Assembly (NCBI GenBank): GCA_963377175.1
Contig: CAUJNA010000856.1
Span: 35,588 to 99,587, forward strand
DNA from: Effrenium voratum
Lineage: Eukaryota; Sar; Dinophyceae; Suessiales; Symbiodiniaceae
DNA: 64,000 bases
Reading direction: 5' to 3'
The translations under genes were made by a program, and so were the position numbers. Shown here in pieces: positions 25,186-37,000 of the stretch (positions are counted from its first letter, which is position 1; the number at the start of each line of letters is the position of its first letter). The notes below the pieces were generated by a model, which did not search any database, was not told the origin of the DNA, and was given only the letters and a program-made list of their open reading frames with translations.

Positions 25186-27979
25186 AAGATAGCTCTGGCA
25201 AAGCTGTTTGCGCGGCTCGCGGCAAGTGATTCTGTGATAGCCATTGTTTACCCATCTTTCTGGCTCTGGCCAACAGCTTTGTCCACTCAGCCCTTCGAGC
25301 TCAATTTGCCTCGCCCGGCGGGAAGGGGAACAAATCCGTCATGTCCACCTGCGCAGTGCCGTGCGTGTCGGTTCCGCCACGCTGCCAGTGAGGCGAGTGA
25401 GGCGGGCACGTCATTCTGACCAGCATTGGTGGGCCTGTCGGGAATGCGCGGCACATGGGCACCTGACGTGGCCTGAAACAAACTTCACATGCAAGAAAAA
25501 AAATGCCTCAGCGCTGAGCACCAGCACACCTCAATCCAATTCACTCCCTTCCCTCCTTTCTTTTGTTCTTCCTTTCCTTCCTTCCTCCACTTCATGAATC
25601 TACTTTCCTTGCTGTACATCTTTCCTTCCCCCCGCCCCACCCTCCCTCTCATGCCACATTCCGAGCTTGTGGCTCGATACATGCCCGCCGTGGTCGTTGC
25701 CAAGTCAGACCTCAGAGGTTGCGTCTGGGCTTCAGAGATGCGCACGGCTCAGGCATCCCGGCCACACCAAAGATGCATTCTCGCCCGTGGGGTCAAGACC
25801 GGCTCCAAGAGGGCCCTGAGCTCTACAAGGATTGGGCGCTGTCAGGAGCCACACCAACTCCTGGTGTTAAATGGTTCTTGCTAGTTGGAAGTATCTGACC
25901 CGCAGAACAGAGGCTTGTGCGGCTTGCAATCCAAAGGCATGGCACCAACACGACCACGCAGTTGCGCAGCTGCAAAGTGAGGCTGCTACCCGCAACTCTG
26001 GATGGTATCCTTGCTCATCTTTGAGCTCCAACTGGCCAACCTGGCAGGAGAAGGCCGGCGAAAGAACGCCAGGAGCTGGAAATCCAGCTACGTTGAATCT
26101 GCTTGAAGTGCGGCCACGCTGGAGAGACATCTCACGCTTCAGCACGCCCGGACAGAGAAAGTGACGCACATGCCCACGGGGCAGTGCTCGGCTGGCCCAG
26201 GGAGGCCACCACCTGAATGCCCGGCTTCACCTCAGAGGCTCCCCTCAAAGGCCCGCGGGCCCGCGGGCCCGGCCGAAGGCTCCCGCAGAGGCCGCCGTCA
26301 CCCCGACGCCAGGCCCCAGGAAGGCCTGCGCCGCATCCGTCGTCCGGGCCGGCGTCGGGCGGGCGCGGGGCGGGCGTGGGGCGTGGGCGGGCGCGCCTGG
26401 CTGGATGTTGCTGACCCCGGGCCGCCGCACCTTAGGAACTCTGATATACCAGGTGGATGGGCGCACAGAGATTCATATCGATACAAATGTTACACACATG
26501 CATATTGACAGGACAAGTTTACACTTGTCACCAATGACACACTGGCGCCCAAGCATCACGTCTTCATCCACCACGCGGATGCGGTCGAAGTCTACCTGTC
26601 CAGTGGCCACTTGTGCTTCAGATCTCACCCCAGCTTTGGCACAACAGCCTCCAGAGAGTAGCCACGTACATCCAAGAGAAATCGATCAAGCACCTTAAAA
26701 CAGTGATGTCGTTGCAACAAGAAGGCTTCCCTGGATCAGCCCGGGGCATAAGGGGCACTCGAGCTCTGCGGGTCCTGCTCAAACTGAGAACTTGGATGTG
26801 CCAAATACATCGCGCATGGCAAAAGTCTCCTTCGCAAAAAGAAAAAAATAAGCGCGGGTATCGCCAACAGCCCCGCCCGGAGCTTCCCAGAACCCTCCCT
26901 GAAAGCTGCCCCACCCCAAAGACCCCATAGATCCCCATAGCTTTCAGCAGTCAGGGAGGGAGAAAAGAAGCACGCCGTTTGAGCTGCATTGGCCTTGCCA
27001 GGAACGCCGGAACGCCCATAGAGCACAGTTTCACTCGCACCAGGCCAGCACCCTACGGCCAGCACCCGCTCTCCTGCTCGGGTACGCCATCAGCCCCTAG
27101 CAGCTCCACTGGACCCACCTCGACTGGCGACGCCTGTAAACAACTTTTTTGGGATTCTCTTTGGGGCCTGGTCATTCAAAACAATTTTGTCCAAGCCTCA
27201 AGGGAAAGGGGAATCATTTCGAACACCAGTTGTGGCTCGTCTTCGAACACATGCACTGGTTGGCTGAGGCTAGTTTAGGGTTGTTCCGGGTTGGCTTGGG
27301 GGTTAGAGTTGGATTATGGCGGGTTTAGGTTGGTTTGCCCCGTGTTCAAAAACGAGGTGCTTCCCACCCTCAAAAGGAAGGAAGGGATGGAAATCACAGC
27401 GGAGCCGGGAGCCGGTTCACCACAAACCTGTGCCAAGTGAAAGGCAGTGACTTTGACGGCGTACTTGTATGTGATTCTGACGAATGGCCCGGCAGTGTCA
27501 CAACTGGGACTCGGGCCACATGCAGAGGCCCACCTGGCCGGACCGCTGTCCGAACGCCACTCGGCGCATCAAGGGCCCGTGACTCCCTGCATTTTTTTCA
27601 CTCAAAGACCTCACCAGAACCCAAGCCCAGCCCACCAACCCCGTCCCGCTCCACCCCCCGGTCTTCATGCGTGAAAATCGTGCCTGTGGCCAACTCGCAA
27701 AGCCGCCCGGTGACTCCCAGTGACTCCTCCCCCGGCCGCTGCTGACCTGGCCAAGGCCATCCGCTGGGCCAGACTTCTTGTCCCCAACCCCGCGCCTTCC
27801 GGTCGGCACCAGCACGCGCTGAAAATGCCTTCCAGTGTTCTGAAGACTTGGCTTGTTTCCCAGTAAGGGGCCAGGGTCAGAACGCAAGCCTGGACACCCA
27901 GCACTTAGCGCACGCGAAAGTGTTGAGTCAGCCTTGCGATTTTTTCGAGTCCGCATCATCTCTGGCCGCACTGGCATCC
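25186..27979. other. Mostly unresolved; one possible small exon
   Basis: No gene can be assigned. A minus-strand piece at about 26.61-26.52 kb reads VDFDRIRVVDEDVMLGRQC, bounded by CAG|GT and G|GTGACA, which is exon-like but unassigned. A very GC-rich block lies at 26.24-26.42 kb. A TTTAGG/GGTTTAGG-like degenerate stretch lies at 27.27-27.35 kb. Confidence 0.3.
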
Positions 27980-29011
27980 TCAGCTTAACAGCTTGCCATC
28001 CCTTTGCCGGCTTGATGGCCTGGGCAAAGGCGGCGGCCGTTTGCTCTCCGCTTTGGAGGAAGGCAGCGGCGGAAACATCTTCGGAATCTTTAGCAGCCGA
28101 GTTGGGTGGAAACAAAGAGTCACTCTGCATATCCTTCTCGAGGAGTCGCGCGACAGCACGACCGGATAGTAGCCAGCACCAAGGCCACTTGGAACAGCTG
28201 GCCCATCATCAATACCATCGTCACTGCCGCGGTCCTCATACGAGGCTGCGGTGTGACTGGGCATGGCAAAGTCAGCTATGTCCGCAGGATCTGCCAAGAG
28301 CAACTTGCCCGTCGGAAGCGTCAGCTCGTCAACACGGAAGAGTGCTCGGCACTCGTCATGCGCCCCAAGAGATGCAACTAGGCTGTCCGAGTCATTGCGT
28401 ACCAAAGCAGCAAATTCAACCCGCACCCCAGCATCGCGGTTCAGGACAAGCCCAAAGTCCGCCAGACGAGCCACGAGCGTCCAGTTGGACCCTGGCTGCT
28501 CCGTATCAACGCAGCAGCAGTGAAAGCCTCCCAGATTCCCTGGCGCAGAGGCATCTCTATAGTGGTTCCAGTCTTCACCAACTCTCTTGTGATACTGGCC
28601 CGGGGCACACTTCATAGCAGCGCTGACTGGGACGAAGCAAATCTTCCCGGCATCGCTTGAACACCAATAATCCGGCGCACTCTGCGGCCAGTTGGAACTG
28701 TGTGGCTGGTTGACATCTCTCCTGTCCAAATGCCACAGCTCCTGTGTTTCTGCAGAGGCTGCATAGGCATCATCGAAATTCATGTCAGTCGCAGCTGCAT
28801 CCAGACGCCGCAAGTCTGCGGAGCGCCCCCCGAAAATCTCCGACGGCGAGAAGAGCGCATATCTCTCCTCAGCATCCACGGACGAATGCACGGGCCCCGC
28901 ATGCCAAACGCCGCCCTGCTCGGCCAAACTCGGATGGTCCGAGCCGGCGGACGGGGATCTTTGAACACTCTCCGGCGTGGATGTCCTGCTCACACCCCTG
29001 CGAGGACCCAT
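27980..29011 (-). CDS. DUF4241-like protein, large exon
   Basis: A single 343-codon minus-strand frame beginning MGPRRGVSRTSTP. The C-terminal half resembles DUF4241: an ELTLPTGKLLLADPADIADF segment followed by GAGYYPVVLS. A middle block has GGFHCCCVDTEQPGSN and WTLVARLADFGLVLNRDAG. The frame probably leaves the exon near 28.12 kb at ICR|GTGACT, so the last ~40 residues are likely intron. A plausible continuation in another frame (QAIKPAKGWQAVKLRMPV, ~28.02-27.96 kb) supports more exons downstream. DUF4241 has no established function that I can cite. The family match is from pattern memory, so moderate. Confidence 0.4.
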   Translation of the reverse strand: MGPRRGVSRTSTPESVQRSPSAGSDHPSLAEQGGVWHAGPVHSSVDAEERYALFSPSEIFGGRSADLRRLDAAATDMNFDDAYAASAETQELWHLDRRDVNQPHSSNWPQSAPDYWCSSDAGKICFVPVSAAMKCAPGQYHKRVGEDWNHYRDASAPGNLGGFHCCCVDTEQPGSNWTLVARLADFGLVLNRDAGVRVEFAALVRNDSDSLVASLGAHDECRALFRVDELTLPTGKLLLADPADIADFAMPSHTAASYEDRGSDDGIDDGPAVPSGLGAGYYPVVLSRDSSRRICRVTLCFHPTRLLKIPKMFPPLPSSKAESKRPPPLPRPSSRQRDGKLLS

Positions 29012-29308
29012 ACAGCCTCAGCCTCCCTTTGCCATGGCCCGCAAACCCCTTACGCAGCCGTGATCCTGACGGATAGTTTGTTTTTGGTTTGGTTGCTGTT
29101 GTTGTTGTTGTTGTTTTGTTTTGATTTTTTTTACCACGGAAAACTTGACAAACGACCGAAGCATGTTAGCAGCCTGTGAGTAACTATTCTTTAACTACTG
29201 CCCATGTCCACTGCACACGTGCAAATCTGGAGCCAAAACCACCACCCAGCGGCAGTCTCAAGCTGCATGGAACATACAACACTACATGTAAGTGCCTTTG
29301 AGAGTGCA

Positions 29309-29696
29309 TCAGCATGTTTTCTCATAGGAAGTCACGCTCACGTTCTCTCTTGGCAGTCTGGGTGCCGACCAGGAGCGCAACGTCCCACGCCGCACGATTC
29401 TCCAGAACTGGCTGCACTGATCCTTCCATCTGTTGCCTGACTGGTCCGCCCCACTCATCAGACGGAGTGCAGTTTCTGCCGCTCGGATCGCAGAACATCC
29501 GGAAGTAGCGCTTTGGATGCTTCCGCTTGTGACCTTCATGACCCTCATGACTGTGGCGTGGGTCGGCAGGATCCATCTGGCCCTGGTGTGCCCATCCAGT
29601 CCGCGATCTGGATGGATGCGACCCGCCAAATCTGGATGGATGCGACCCGCCAAATGGCATCCACTCCTCTAACAATGGCTGCAAGCGATTTCCCAT
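29309..29696 (-). CDS. Unassigned exon with short internal repeat
   Basis: Minus-strand frame containing FGGSHPSRFGGSHPSRSRTG (a 27-nt-scale DNA duplication near 29.61-29.66 kb) and then HPKRYFRMFCDPSGRN and PVLENRAAWDVALLVGTQ, which look like real coding sequence. After VGTQ the frame becomes arginine-rich and probably intronic. No family recognised. Confidence 0.35.
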
Positions 29697-30708
29697 GCGG
29701 GCGATTTTTGAACACTCGGCTGCTGGAAACGTGCGCAGAAATCAGTTGCGAGTTGCCACAGGCCTAGCATTGAATACTGAATGCCTGCAAGCTTCCAAAC
29801 CAACCCACGATGTCACGATGCCTCCCAGGGTCAACCGCAGATTGGGAAATCGCCATACCTCGGCCCAGCGACATCCATGACCCTCCCACTCCCGTGCTAC
29901 CTGCCAGCCGTCAGAAGACCTGGCTCCCTATGATTACAAAGCAACAGAGTCTCCGTCATGCAGCATGCACGGCAGGTGTCGGAAATCAACCAGCTTGCTT
30001 CGGGAGCGCCTCGGCCAAGTAGTCAGACGCCATGTCGGGCGCCGAGAACGCATCGCTTGGAAGGAAACCCTCCTCAGTCACAAGACGCTCCTCCAACAAG
30101 TTGCCTCCCCAACACAAATGCACAAAACAAACTCGGAGGACGGCCAGCCCTCTTCACAACCATGTCAGTTTTTCGGGAGTGCCGCAATGACTGTGGGAAG
30201 ATACTCCTTGGCTTTTGTCTGAGAAGATCATAGTTGTCCAACATTGACATGCTGCATCCTACAGTCTCTTAGCAGGGCTGGAAGAAGTAGCAGCAGCATC
30301 GTCACTGCCAACCACTCCAAACGCATTCTGAGAGAGGCGTTGCCCGCACGTTTTTGTTCTTGTTTGTTCGTTCTTTCTTCTTCTTCTTTTTTTTTTTGGG
30401 GGGGGGGGGGGGTAACTGTAACATGCTTCCACAAGCAGCTACCATGTTGTCCGCCCTAGGCCAACTTCTGCCTGCGGAGGACTGTGAAGAGACGCCTCGG
30501 GGATCCGAAGCTGGGCTGCCGGCCAACGCCGCGGTGACAGACATCGAGGCATCGCAGGTCTGAGCGTTTGTTCTGATACCCGAGGGGCGCAGGCACTCCC
30601 TCAGACTGACATGGAAGCTCCTCCTTAAGACTTGGAGCCATGGCCCGGGAGCTTCCATGGGAGTGTAAGCTGAACGCGCGCCTCCCCATCCACAATGAGA
30701 GGTCGGCC

Positions 30709-30790
30709 TGAACGTCAGGTGACCCCGGAGGAATGAACCCTGGGGAGCGTTCCCCTACCAAAACCAGGGACACCCCAATATCAATCGGAG
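30709..30790 (-). repeat. Short dispersed repeat, family 2 (copy a)
   Basis: On the minus strand contains GGTGTCCCTGGTTTTGGTAG and GGGTTCATTCCTCCGGGGTC. Both words recur in the same order at 38.99-39.09 kb, which defines a second short interspersed family distinct from the introner-like one. Confidence 0.55.
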
Positions 30791-31202
30791 TTTCTTCGTC
30801 TGGGGACAGCATTAGCCTTCCCACTCATGGCAAACCTTCCCTCGGAGCTCCGGCCACCAGCTAATCCTCCCTTCAGCCGCTCGCCGGTCACCTGGAGATG
30901 AAGCTGGCCCCTTTGGCAAGCTGCAAGCGGACCCAGACCCAAACCCCGCCTCCAGGGTGAACTGCTGATAGATGCCTGGGCGGAGAAGAAAAAAAAACGC
31001 GACAAAAAAAAACAACGGGAGAAAGAAAAAAGCAACTCCCAACTTTCTTGATTCCTGGATCCAATCCGCAATCGACCCGGAGGCGCCGGCTCCATCTCGT
31101 GGCATCCGATCTTGAGACCAGCGTGCGCACCAGGATCGCCGGCGGCGTGGAGAAGAAGACTCAGGATCCGCAGGCCATGCGCTAGAACACCGGCCTCTCA
31201 CA

Positions 31203-31325
31203 TGGCCATGGGTCAAAAGCCAAATCGTACCCCCAGTGAAAATCCCGATCCAACCACTAAAATAGGTTCTAAAATAGGTGGTGCACCTACCCCAAAATGG
31301 TACCATTGGATTTGACCCACAGCCA
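31203..31325 (-). mobile_element. Introner-like element, divergent (copy 3)
   Basis: The left end (plus) CATGGCCATGGGTCAAAA and right end TTTGACCCACAGCCACATG form an inverted repeat of about 18 bp with few mismatches. On the minus strand it offers CT|GTGGGTCAAATCC as donor. The core has CCATTTTGGGGTAGG but otherwise differs from the other copies. Confidence 0.55.
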
Positions 31326-31545
31326 CATGCGGAGCAAGAAAAGTTGCAGGACCCCGCGAGCTTTCGCAGCTCCAGGCACCCCGCCCGAACATGCCCTCAC
31401 CTTTAAGATCACGGCTCTCTCTGGGTGTAGGCGGCCTGTCACCTGGCAAAAGCACGCTGCATTTCTCCCACCAGCCCGCGGCGTCTGCGCCTTCCTGCCC
31501 TGCCACAAGTGCCACAAGGATGCATTGAAGCAGGAGCCTGCGCAT
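31320..31545 (-). CDS. Signal-peptide exon of an unknown secreted protein
   Basis: Begins MRRLLLQCILVALVAGQEGA, a good signal peptide with a cleavage-like AG-QEG region, and continues GWWEKCSVLLPGDRPPTPRE. The frame likely leaves the exon either at CTTAAAG|GTGAGG or at GTGGCT|GTGGGT, the latter being the introner-like donor at 31319-31320. A downstream exon candidate at ~31.17-31.05 kb (LVRTLVSRSDATRWSRRLRV) is compatible but unproven. No family recognised. Confidence 0.4.
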
Positions 31546-32129
31546 TGCACAGCCTCAAGAACTCTTAAGCCACATGCTCCGAACAAACAAATTCATCAAT
31601 TGCATTGTATACTCATCAACACGGACAAGCTGATGTCGCTCCTCATCCAAGCGTGGTCCCACCTCGTCACCGCCCTGAAGCTCATGGCCTTGGGAGATGC
31701 CAAGTGGCTCAGGAGACACTGGCTACCCCTAGCCTAAGCCTGCAACTCGTGTGGCAGGGGAGCATCAGCCATACAATCTAGTGCCCTGTGGTAGGGCTGT
31801 CGTGTCCCAAACCATGACAAGAACCGTCAGGAGTCAATACGTTCGCTGAGCTTCTGTTACTGCAACCTTGAGGTCCATGTTGGTCATGATGCTTCAACTA
31901 ATTGCGCCACCAGTGATACATCAACACTCCCTGGCCAAGCCTAACTCTGACACTGCCTGCGTGCTGTGGGAGACGTGGGAAGTGTCCAAACGTGTTGCAA
32001 TTTGCGCTTACCGTCTCTCTTGTAAGGTAAGGTGGCTGCACACCCAAGCTGCTCAACAGAACCATCCGGCCCTGACCACCGCAAAGCTTCTGGCTTCTCA
32101 CGCGGGCGTTGTTTTTTCCACAGCACGCG

Positions 32130-32274
32130 GCTCAACCGGAACAGGGGGTCGCTCAAGCTGTTTGAAGTCGGGCGGGGGCCACGTCTCGTGCTCCGACAGG
32201 GGTGCGAAGTTCATGCGCAGCTTTCCTGCAAACAGCCCAGGTGAGACATGTGCTACAAACTTGGGGGCCCCCCC

Positions 32275-32308
<34 letters not shown>

Positions 32309-32790
32309 GGCGCAGATCTTGGGCCACAGCCACTTGAGCCGCGCACGCGCAAGTGGACAGTATACACAGCCCCCCTGGCCCAACTTCCCGCGCGCGGCCA
32401 AGCCGCGCTGGCCGATCCGGAGGCCCTTTCCAGCGGCTTCCACCAGGCGCTTGGCCTCCGCCAGGCTGGTCCGCAGGAAGACGGAGCCGTACCAAAGCCC
32501 GGTGGACCGGTCCAGGATCCAATCGATCAGCTCGACCTGAGGGAAGCACCCACAAAATGGCGGGGCAAAAATCGGTCAACCCCAAAAGACGGCCTAAAAT
32601 GGGTTGTTTTGGGGAATGGAACCAAGGACTAACATCTGGGGTCCAATTCCTGGTCTAATTTTGACCCATAGCCACACATCAAACACGCGGAAAAATGGCG
32701 CGGCGTCGCTGAGGACGCAGCATCGCCCAGCGCGTTGCGAACCTGGCTCTCCATGCACATCGGAAACTGGATTCTATGTGGCTGGTAAAC
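32130..32790 (-). CDS. Unassigned multi-exon gene fragment
   Basis: Three consistent minus-strand exon candidates. ~32.77-32.69 kb: CMESQVRNALGDAASSATPR. 32.54-32.31 kb: VELIDWILDRSTGLWYGSVF then SLAEAKRLVEAAGKGLRIGQ, entered after CCCTCAG|GTCGAG. ~32.24-32.10 kb: LRMNFAPLSEHETWPPPDF. A 30+ nt T-run on this strand (32.27-32.31 kb) precedes the last exon like an exaggerated polypyrimidine tract. The intron between the first two is the introner-like copy 4. Family not recognised. Confidence 0.4.
32274..32306 (+). repeat. Poly(A) run of about 30 nt
   Basis: Uninterrupted A-run after CCCCCC, read as T-run on the gene strand. It could be a retroposed tail or simply an intronic polypyrimidine tract. 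Confidence 0.9.
32537..32679 (-). mobile_element. Introner-like element forming most of an intron (copy 4)
   Basis: Minus-strand donor side TGTGGCTATGGGTCAAAATT, core GGAATTGGACC and TAGTCCTTGGTTCCATT, acceptor CTTCCCTCAG|GTCGAG. Same orientation as copy 1. The 3' inverted end is eroded (GGGTTGACCG). Confidence 0.6.
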
Positions 32791-34075
32791 TTCAATCAAG
32801 TCGCGCTTGTGGCATCGATGACGAAGGGGAGGTTCCCTACAAACAAGCGGCGCGATGGCTTGCTGGCCACGGCCTGACAGCACGATCCACTTTCCTCACG
32901 CAGCCCGCTGCAAAATCATCCCATCACGCAAACAACTGCTCAGGTTGCAGCTCGTCGAGCGCGCTTGCCACTCCCGCCAGCTGGCTCCTCCGCCTGCCAA
33001 GCAAACTCGGTTCAAGATCTACCCAACAAAGAACATCCAGCAATCTAGAAATGGCTTGGAAGTGGTTTTGTGGAACCACCCTGCGGGATATTAAAAAATA
33101 CTGAAAGAGTACTAAAAAGGAACCTACACGGGGAACAAAAGGGTGAAATCCACAAGAGGCGCATCCAAACCGTTTGCCAGAAGCAAGCAAAGCACATGCA
33201 AAGGGTGGTATACCTAGACCAAGGAAATCTCACAAGTGTGGGGGCCCAACTGCGTCGAATCAACATGACTGGCTTCTGCATGATCCTTTGTAGTTGTCCG
33301 AGCTGCAAAACACAACGAAAGGTCGAGTTCATGGCTACAAGCTTTCGTTCTAAAGCTGGCGCTAAATGCTTCCGCAGCCCTTGGCTGCCATTTGGGAATT
33401 CCCTTCGGCCCTGTGGCACGTGGCAGCGCAAGTTGGACCCTGCTTGTTGTCGCAACAAGCCACGAGAAAACCCTAACTGATAAAAAGGTGAAGCGCTTCC
33501 ACCGCTCCACAATCTAAATCTGGATTTACATGTGAACGTGAAAAGGTCCCACTTCGCGTCAAGCGTTCCAAGGTAACGGTCCCCACACAGGAGGCTCTGT
33601 GTTGCCGCTAATGTGATTGACGGTGGCTCGTTGGGGGGTGGGGGGGCTGGAGAGAAGCCCAAAGATTGCCGATGAGGAAGCGCAGGCGTGGACCGGTGAT
33701 GATGTTGTGTGCGTGACAATAATCAATCTATGCAGATCCTTGCCAGCGCAGCTGGCAGGGTGCGAGGCTAACCAAACCTGCCGCTTCTGGGTCCTGGATA
33801 ATTTTACAAGCTCACAAGAGACCAACCAAATGAGTCCAACCCAGTCAGGTCATGCACTCAGCTCAGATACCCAGCCTTCCTCTTCGGCTTCAGCTCGGGC
33901 CTTTGAAGATCCCTGAGCCTGAAGCCTTCCTGGCAAGCGCAATCAACCCATGTGGATGGCCAGCATGCACCAGCCGGGGGTTTCTCCCAGTGTTCACAGG
34001 GCTTCATCCATCCCAACTGGAGGCCGTAGGTTTGGCAAGAGGGGGGGGGTGAGTCGTAAGCGGGTTTTAAGGAAT
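32791..34075. other. No recognisable gene
   Basis: Reading both strands gave no conserved segment. Local AT content rises at 33.05-33.20 kb. Probably the intergenic space downstream of the rhodanese gene plus unresolved introns. Confidence 0.35.
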
Positions 34076-37000
34076 TTACAACCGCAAGGCTACCCCCGGC
34101 GCATGTCCTCCCCCGGCCCTCGCCTCGCACAAGGGGCACTGCAGCCACGGCTGCTTCAACTCAACGTCCGGCCGGCAGTCAGAGCAAACGATCACCGGCA
34201 CTTGGCAGTCCTGCAAGACACGTGGCATGGGCAGGCGAGGAAGCCGAGGGGTCTGTCTTTTCTTGAGGGTACCCTTTTTGGGGTGGGTTTCAAGGGGAAA
34301 ACCAAAAGGAAAGACCGCAATGTGTGGCATAGTTCAAAAAATGGAGTCCTCGTGGGAGCACTTGAATTGCCCGCGGTACAGGCCCCAAAGCTTCTTGCAA
34401 ACGCAGCATTTGCTCTCAACCTGGCAGGGAGAAAAACAAATGCAGCTGCCAGGGCGAGGTCAAGTCAGCTTTGCAAGCCTCCTCTTGCAACTCCTCACTG
34501 GGCTTCTTTTCAGGCACCTGCTCTTGCCGCTTGTCAAAGAGGAAGTTCTTCCCCTCAGGTGCCGACTTCCCAAACAAACACGTCGGCCTGACAAGAACGG
34601 GCCTTCCAGAACCCTCCTTCGGGAAAAGTCCGGACGTAGCGCTCGATCCCTCCTCGCAGCATGAACTCCCCGTCGGTCTGGAAGTCAGGATTGTCTTGCC
34701 TAGCGACTTCGGCCGGTTCCGTGCACCGTGCCATCAGCCGAATGCGTCCGGGCCGCTTCAGCTGCGTCATCAGGGCGGAGAATCGCTCACATCGAATCCC
34801 GCCAGTGCCTTGGGGGCGAGCTAACCACGCGCCACGTTGGAAGCGATGCAGCTGCGCTGGAAGGAAGGGCCGAGTGACAGTACATCATCACCTTCTTCCC
34901 CTTCAGCGCATCCTACATACAAAACTGCAAGCTCAAGTGCAAAACCTTGGATTTGGGCCCACTCTTGGGAAAGATTGAAGGAAACCAGCCAGGATCGGAA
35001 AGGCTTCTTGACTTAGCTAGGACACGGTAGGTTCTGGGCGGGCTTCGGGTGGGCTTCAGGTAGCTTTGGGATGGCTTCATGTCGGGCGAGATTCGCCTTT
35101 TGTGCTTGCTGTGGCGTTGGTTTAGGTTGGTCCATGGGTCTCCTAAGCGTTGCATTCGGATTCTGGCAAGTTGATTTGAGAAGTGTCTTTTTGGGTTGAT
35201 TTGGGATGGGGTCGGATTGGGATCCTGGATGGGTATGGCTTAAATCGGTGGGCAAAAGCTAGCCATGCTGGACCAAGGTTGTCAGGCTGGTTGAGCTTTC
35301 GCATCCGTGCGGATTCAAACAATAGCCCATCTGGGTGTGGGTCAAAATTAATCCGCCAAGGGACCGCAGGTTTTAGTCTTTGGTTCCATTTGCCAGGGTT
35401 CCATTTTGGGGTTGCCCTATTTTTGACCCACAGCCAAATCTTTGCGATTGACACCCAAGCAAGCGCATCTCTCAAATGGCTCCTGCGTCTCCGGCATGGC
35501 CAACCACTTCGGCAGCTCGTGGCTGTTGCGCACCTACAACGGTTACTTGGCAATCGAAGTGGTCCCCTCAAATGGCGGATTTCCTTTGGGTTCGTTTCAG
35601 AGACCAATCAAAGGGGGTCCATCCTTTGAGGATTTTTCTGTGGCGCCTTGGGATCGATGAACTCAGCGCCACCTTGCGGCGGCTGGAAGTGACCGATCTC
35701 GGTTTCGTACCTGTTCCTCACCTGCAGGAGTGGCTACATGCTTGTTGAAACAGCCAGACCCATGCCACATGCACCCTGAAACCCTTTATGTTGCACTTGA
35801 TACCCTAGAGGCACGTCTATGATGACGGTGTTCGGCTCCGACATCATCCTCATGAAAATGGTCACAGGGCGTGCAAAAGTCGTAAAGCATCCCACTTGAG
35901 AAAGCCCTGGTTTTGGTGCGATCGGGCTGCTTGTGGTACTCATCCGCCTCCACATGCTGAGTGTCATTCTCTTTGAGCGACGGCGCAGCACTGACAGGCA
36001 AGCCGTAAGCAACCTGAGAACGGCTGGGGCTTCGCAGTGTAGGTTTTTTGTTCCAAGCCACCTTGCAACTGCAGGCAAAATGCAAGCTCTTCTTTCTTCT
36101 GGATGGTGAGGCTCCTGGTCATGGCTTGAGGCAACATGTCCGTGGGAAAGGACGGCCCCTCTTCACTGCTTGGACTTGGCAGGTGCTGTGTTTGCTATTT
36201 AAAAAAATGTCCCTCAGTGGTCTTAATTGTCCCTTTAGTTGCTGCCTTTCTGCTTCTCAACGTTTTGTGCTACGCAAGCGGAAGGCGGGGCTCTTGAACT
36301 TCTTGTGGTGCTCCAAGCCGTCGGTGATCTTGAAATCCGTGTCGTCGAACAGCGCATCCCAATCCTCGGGGTGCGAAAACCCGCTCACGGGAAGGGGGAG
36401 CTTCGGGTTTTGGTTGGGGCTTTTGAGGCGTGGGGCTTGGGGTTGCTAAGGCTTTTGGTTTTCAGGTGGCTGGGGATCTGGCTGTTAGCTCTAGCTGTTG
36501 TAGGTTTAGGGCTAGGGCTTGGGGTTTGGACTTCGGTCAGGGTTCTTGGCTTAGATTTGGCGTTTGGTTCTGGGTTTGGGGTTAAGTTATTTTTTCTGTT
36601 TTGCAAAAGGTTGTGGGTTTTGGCAGTTTAGGGTTTCGGTGTTTGGGTCCGGGCTTTGGGTTTCAGGAAGCTTCAGGTTTCTGGCTGGGCGATCCCAAGC
36701 TACACTTGACCTCACCGTCGACCCCGCCTTCAGTTGCGAGCAACAATAGAGTAATGGGAATGCTGCACGTTGGAAAGGCTGGTCCTTCCCATTGCAACTG
36801 GAACAGGCCTTCCAAGTAGACCGCTCAGCTGGCGCAACTAGCGGCTAGCGCGAGCGTGCGGGTGCGGCAGCTGGGGGCTGGTATAGGGCGATGGTGCAGG
36901 CCACAGAAAGCTCAACTCATCTTGTTCCCTGCTGCGGTAAGCCTGCATCCCTAGCTGGTCATTCGGCCTGAACAAAAAAGCTGTGAAAAGCAGCTGCGCC

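Noticed and set aside
30390..30420. Poly(T)-poly(G) stretch as a retroposition tail
   Set aside because: Homopolymer pair without target duplication or adjacent retroposed sequence; probably simple slippage.
36410..36690. Interstitial telomere (TTTAGGG)n
   Set aside because: Only degenerate GGTTTAGGG/GGGTTTGG words, no tandem perfect units; low-complexity intron in the rhodanese gene.
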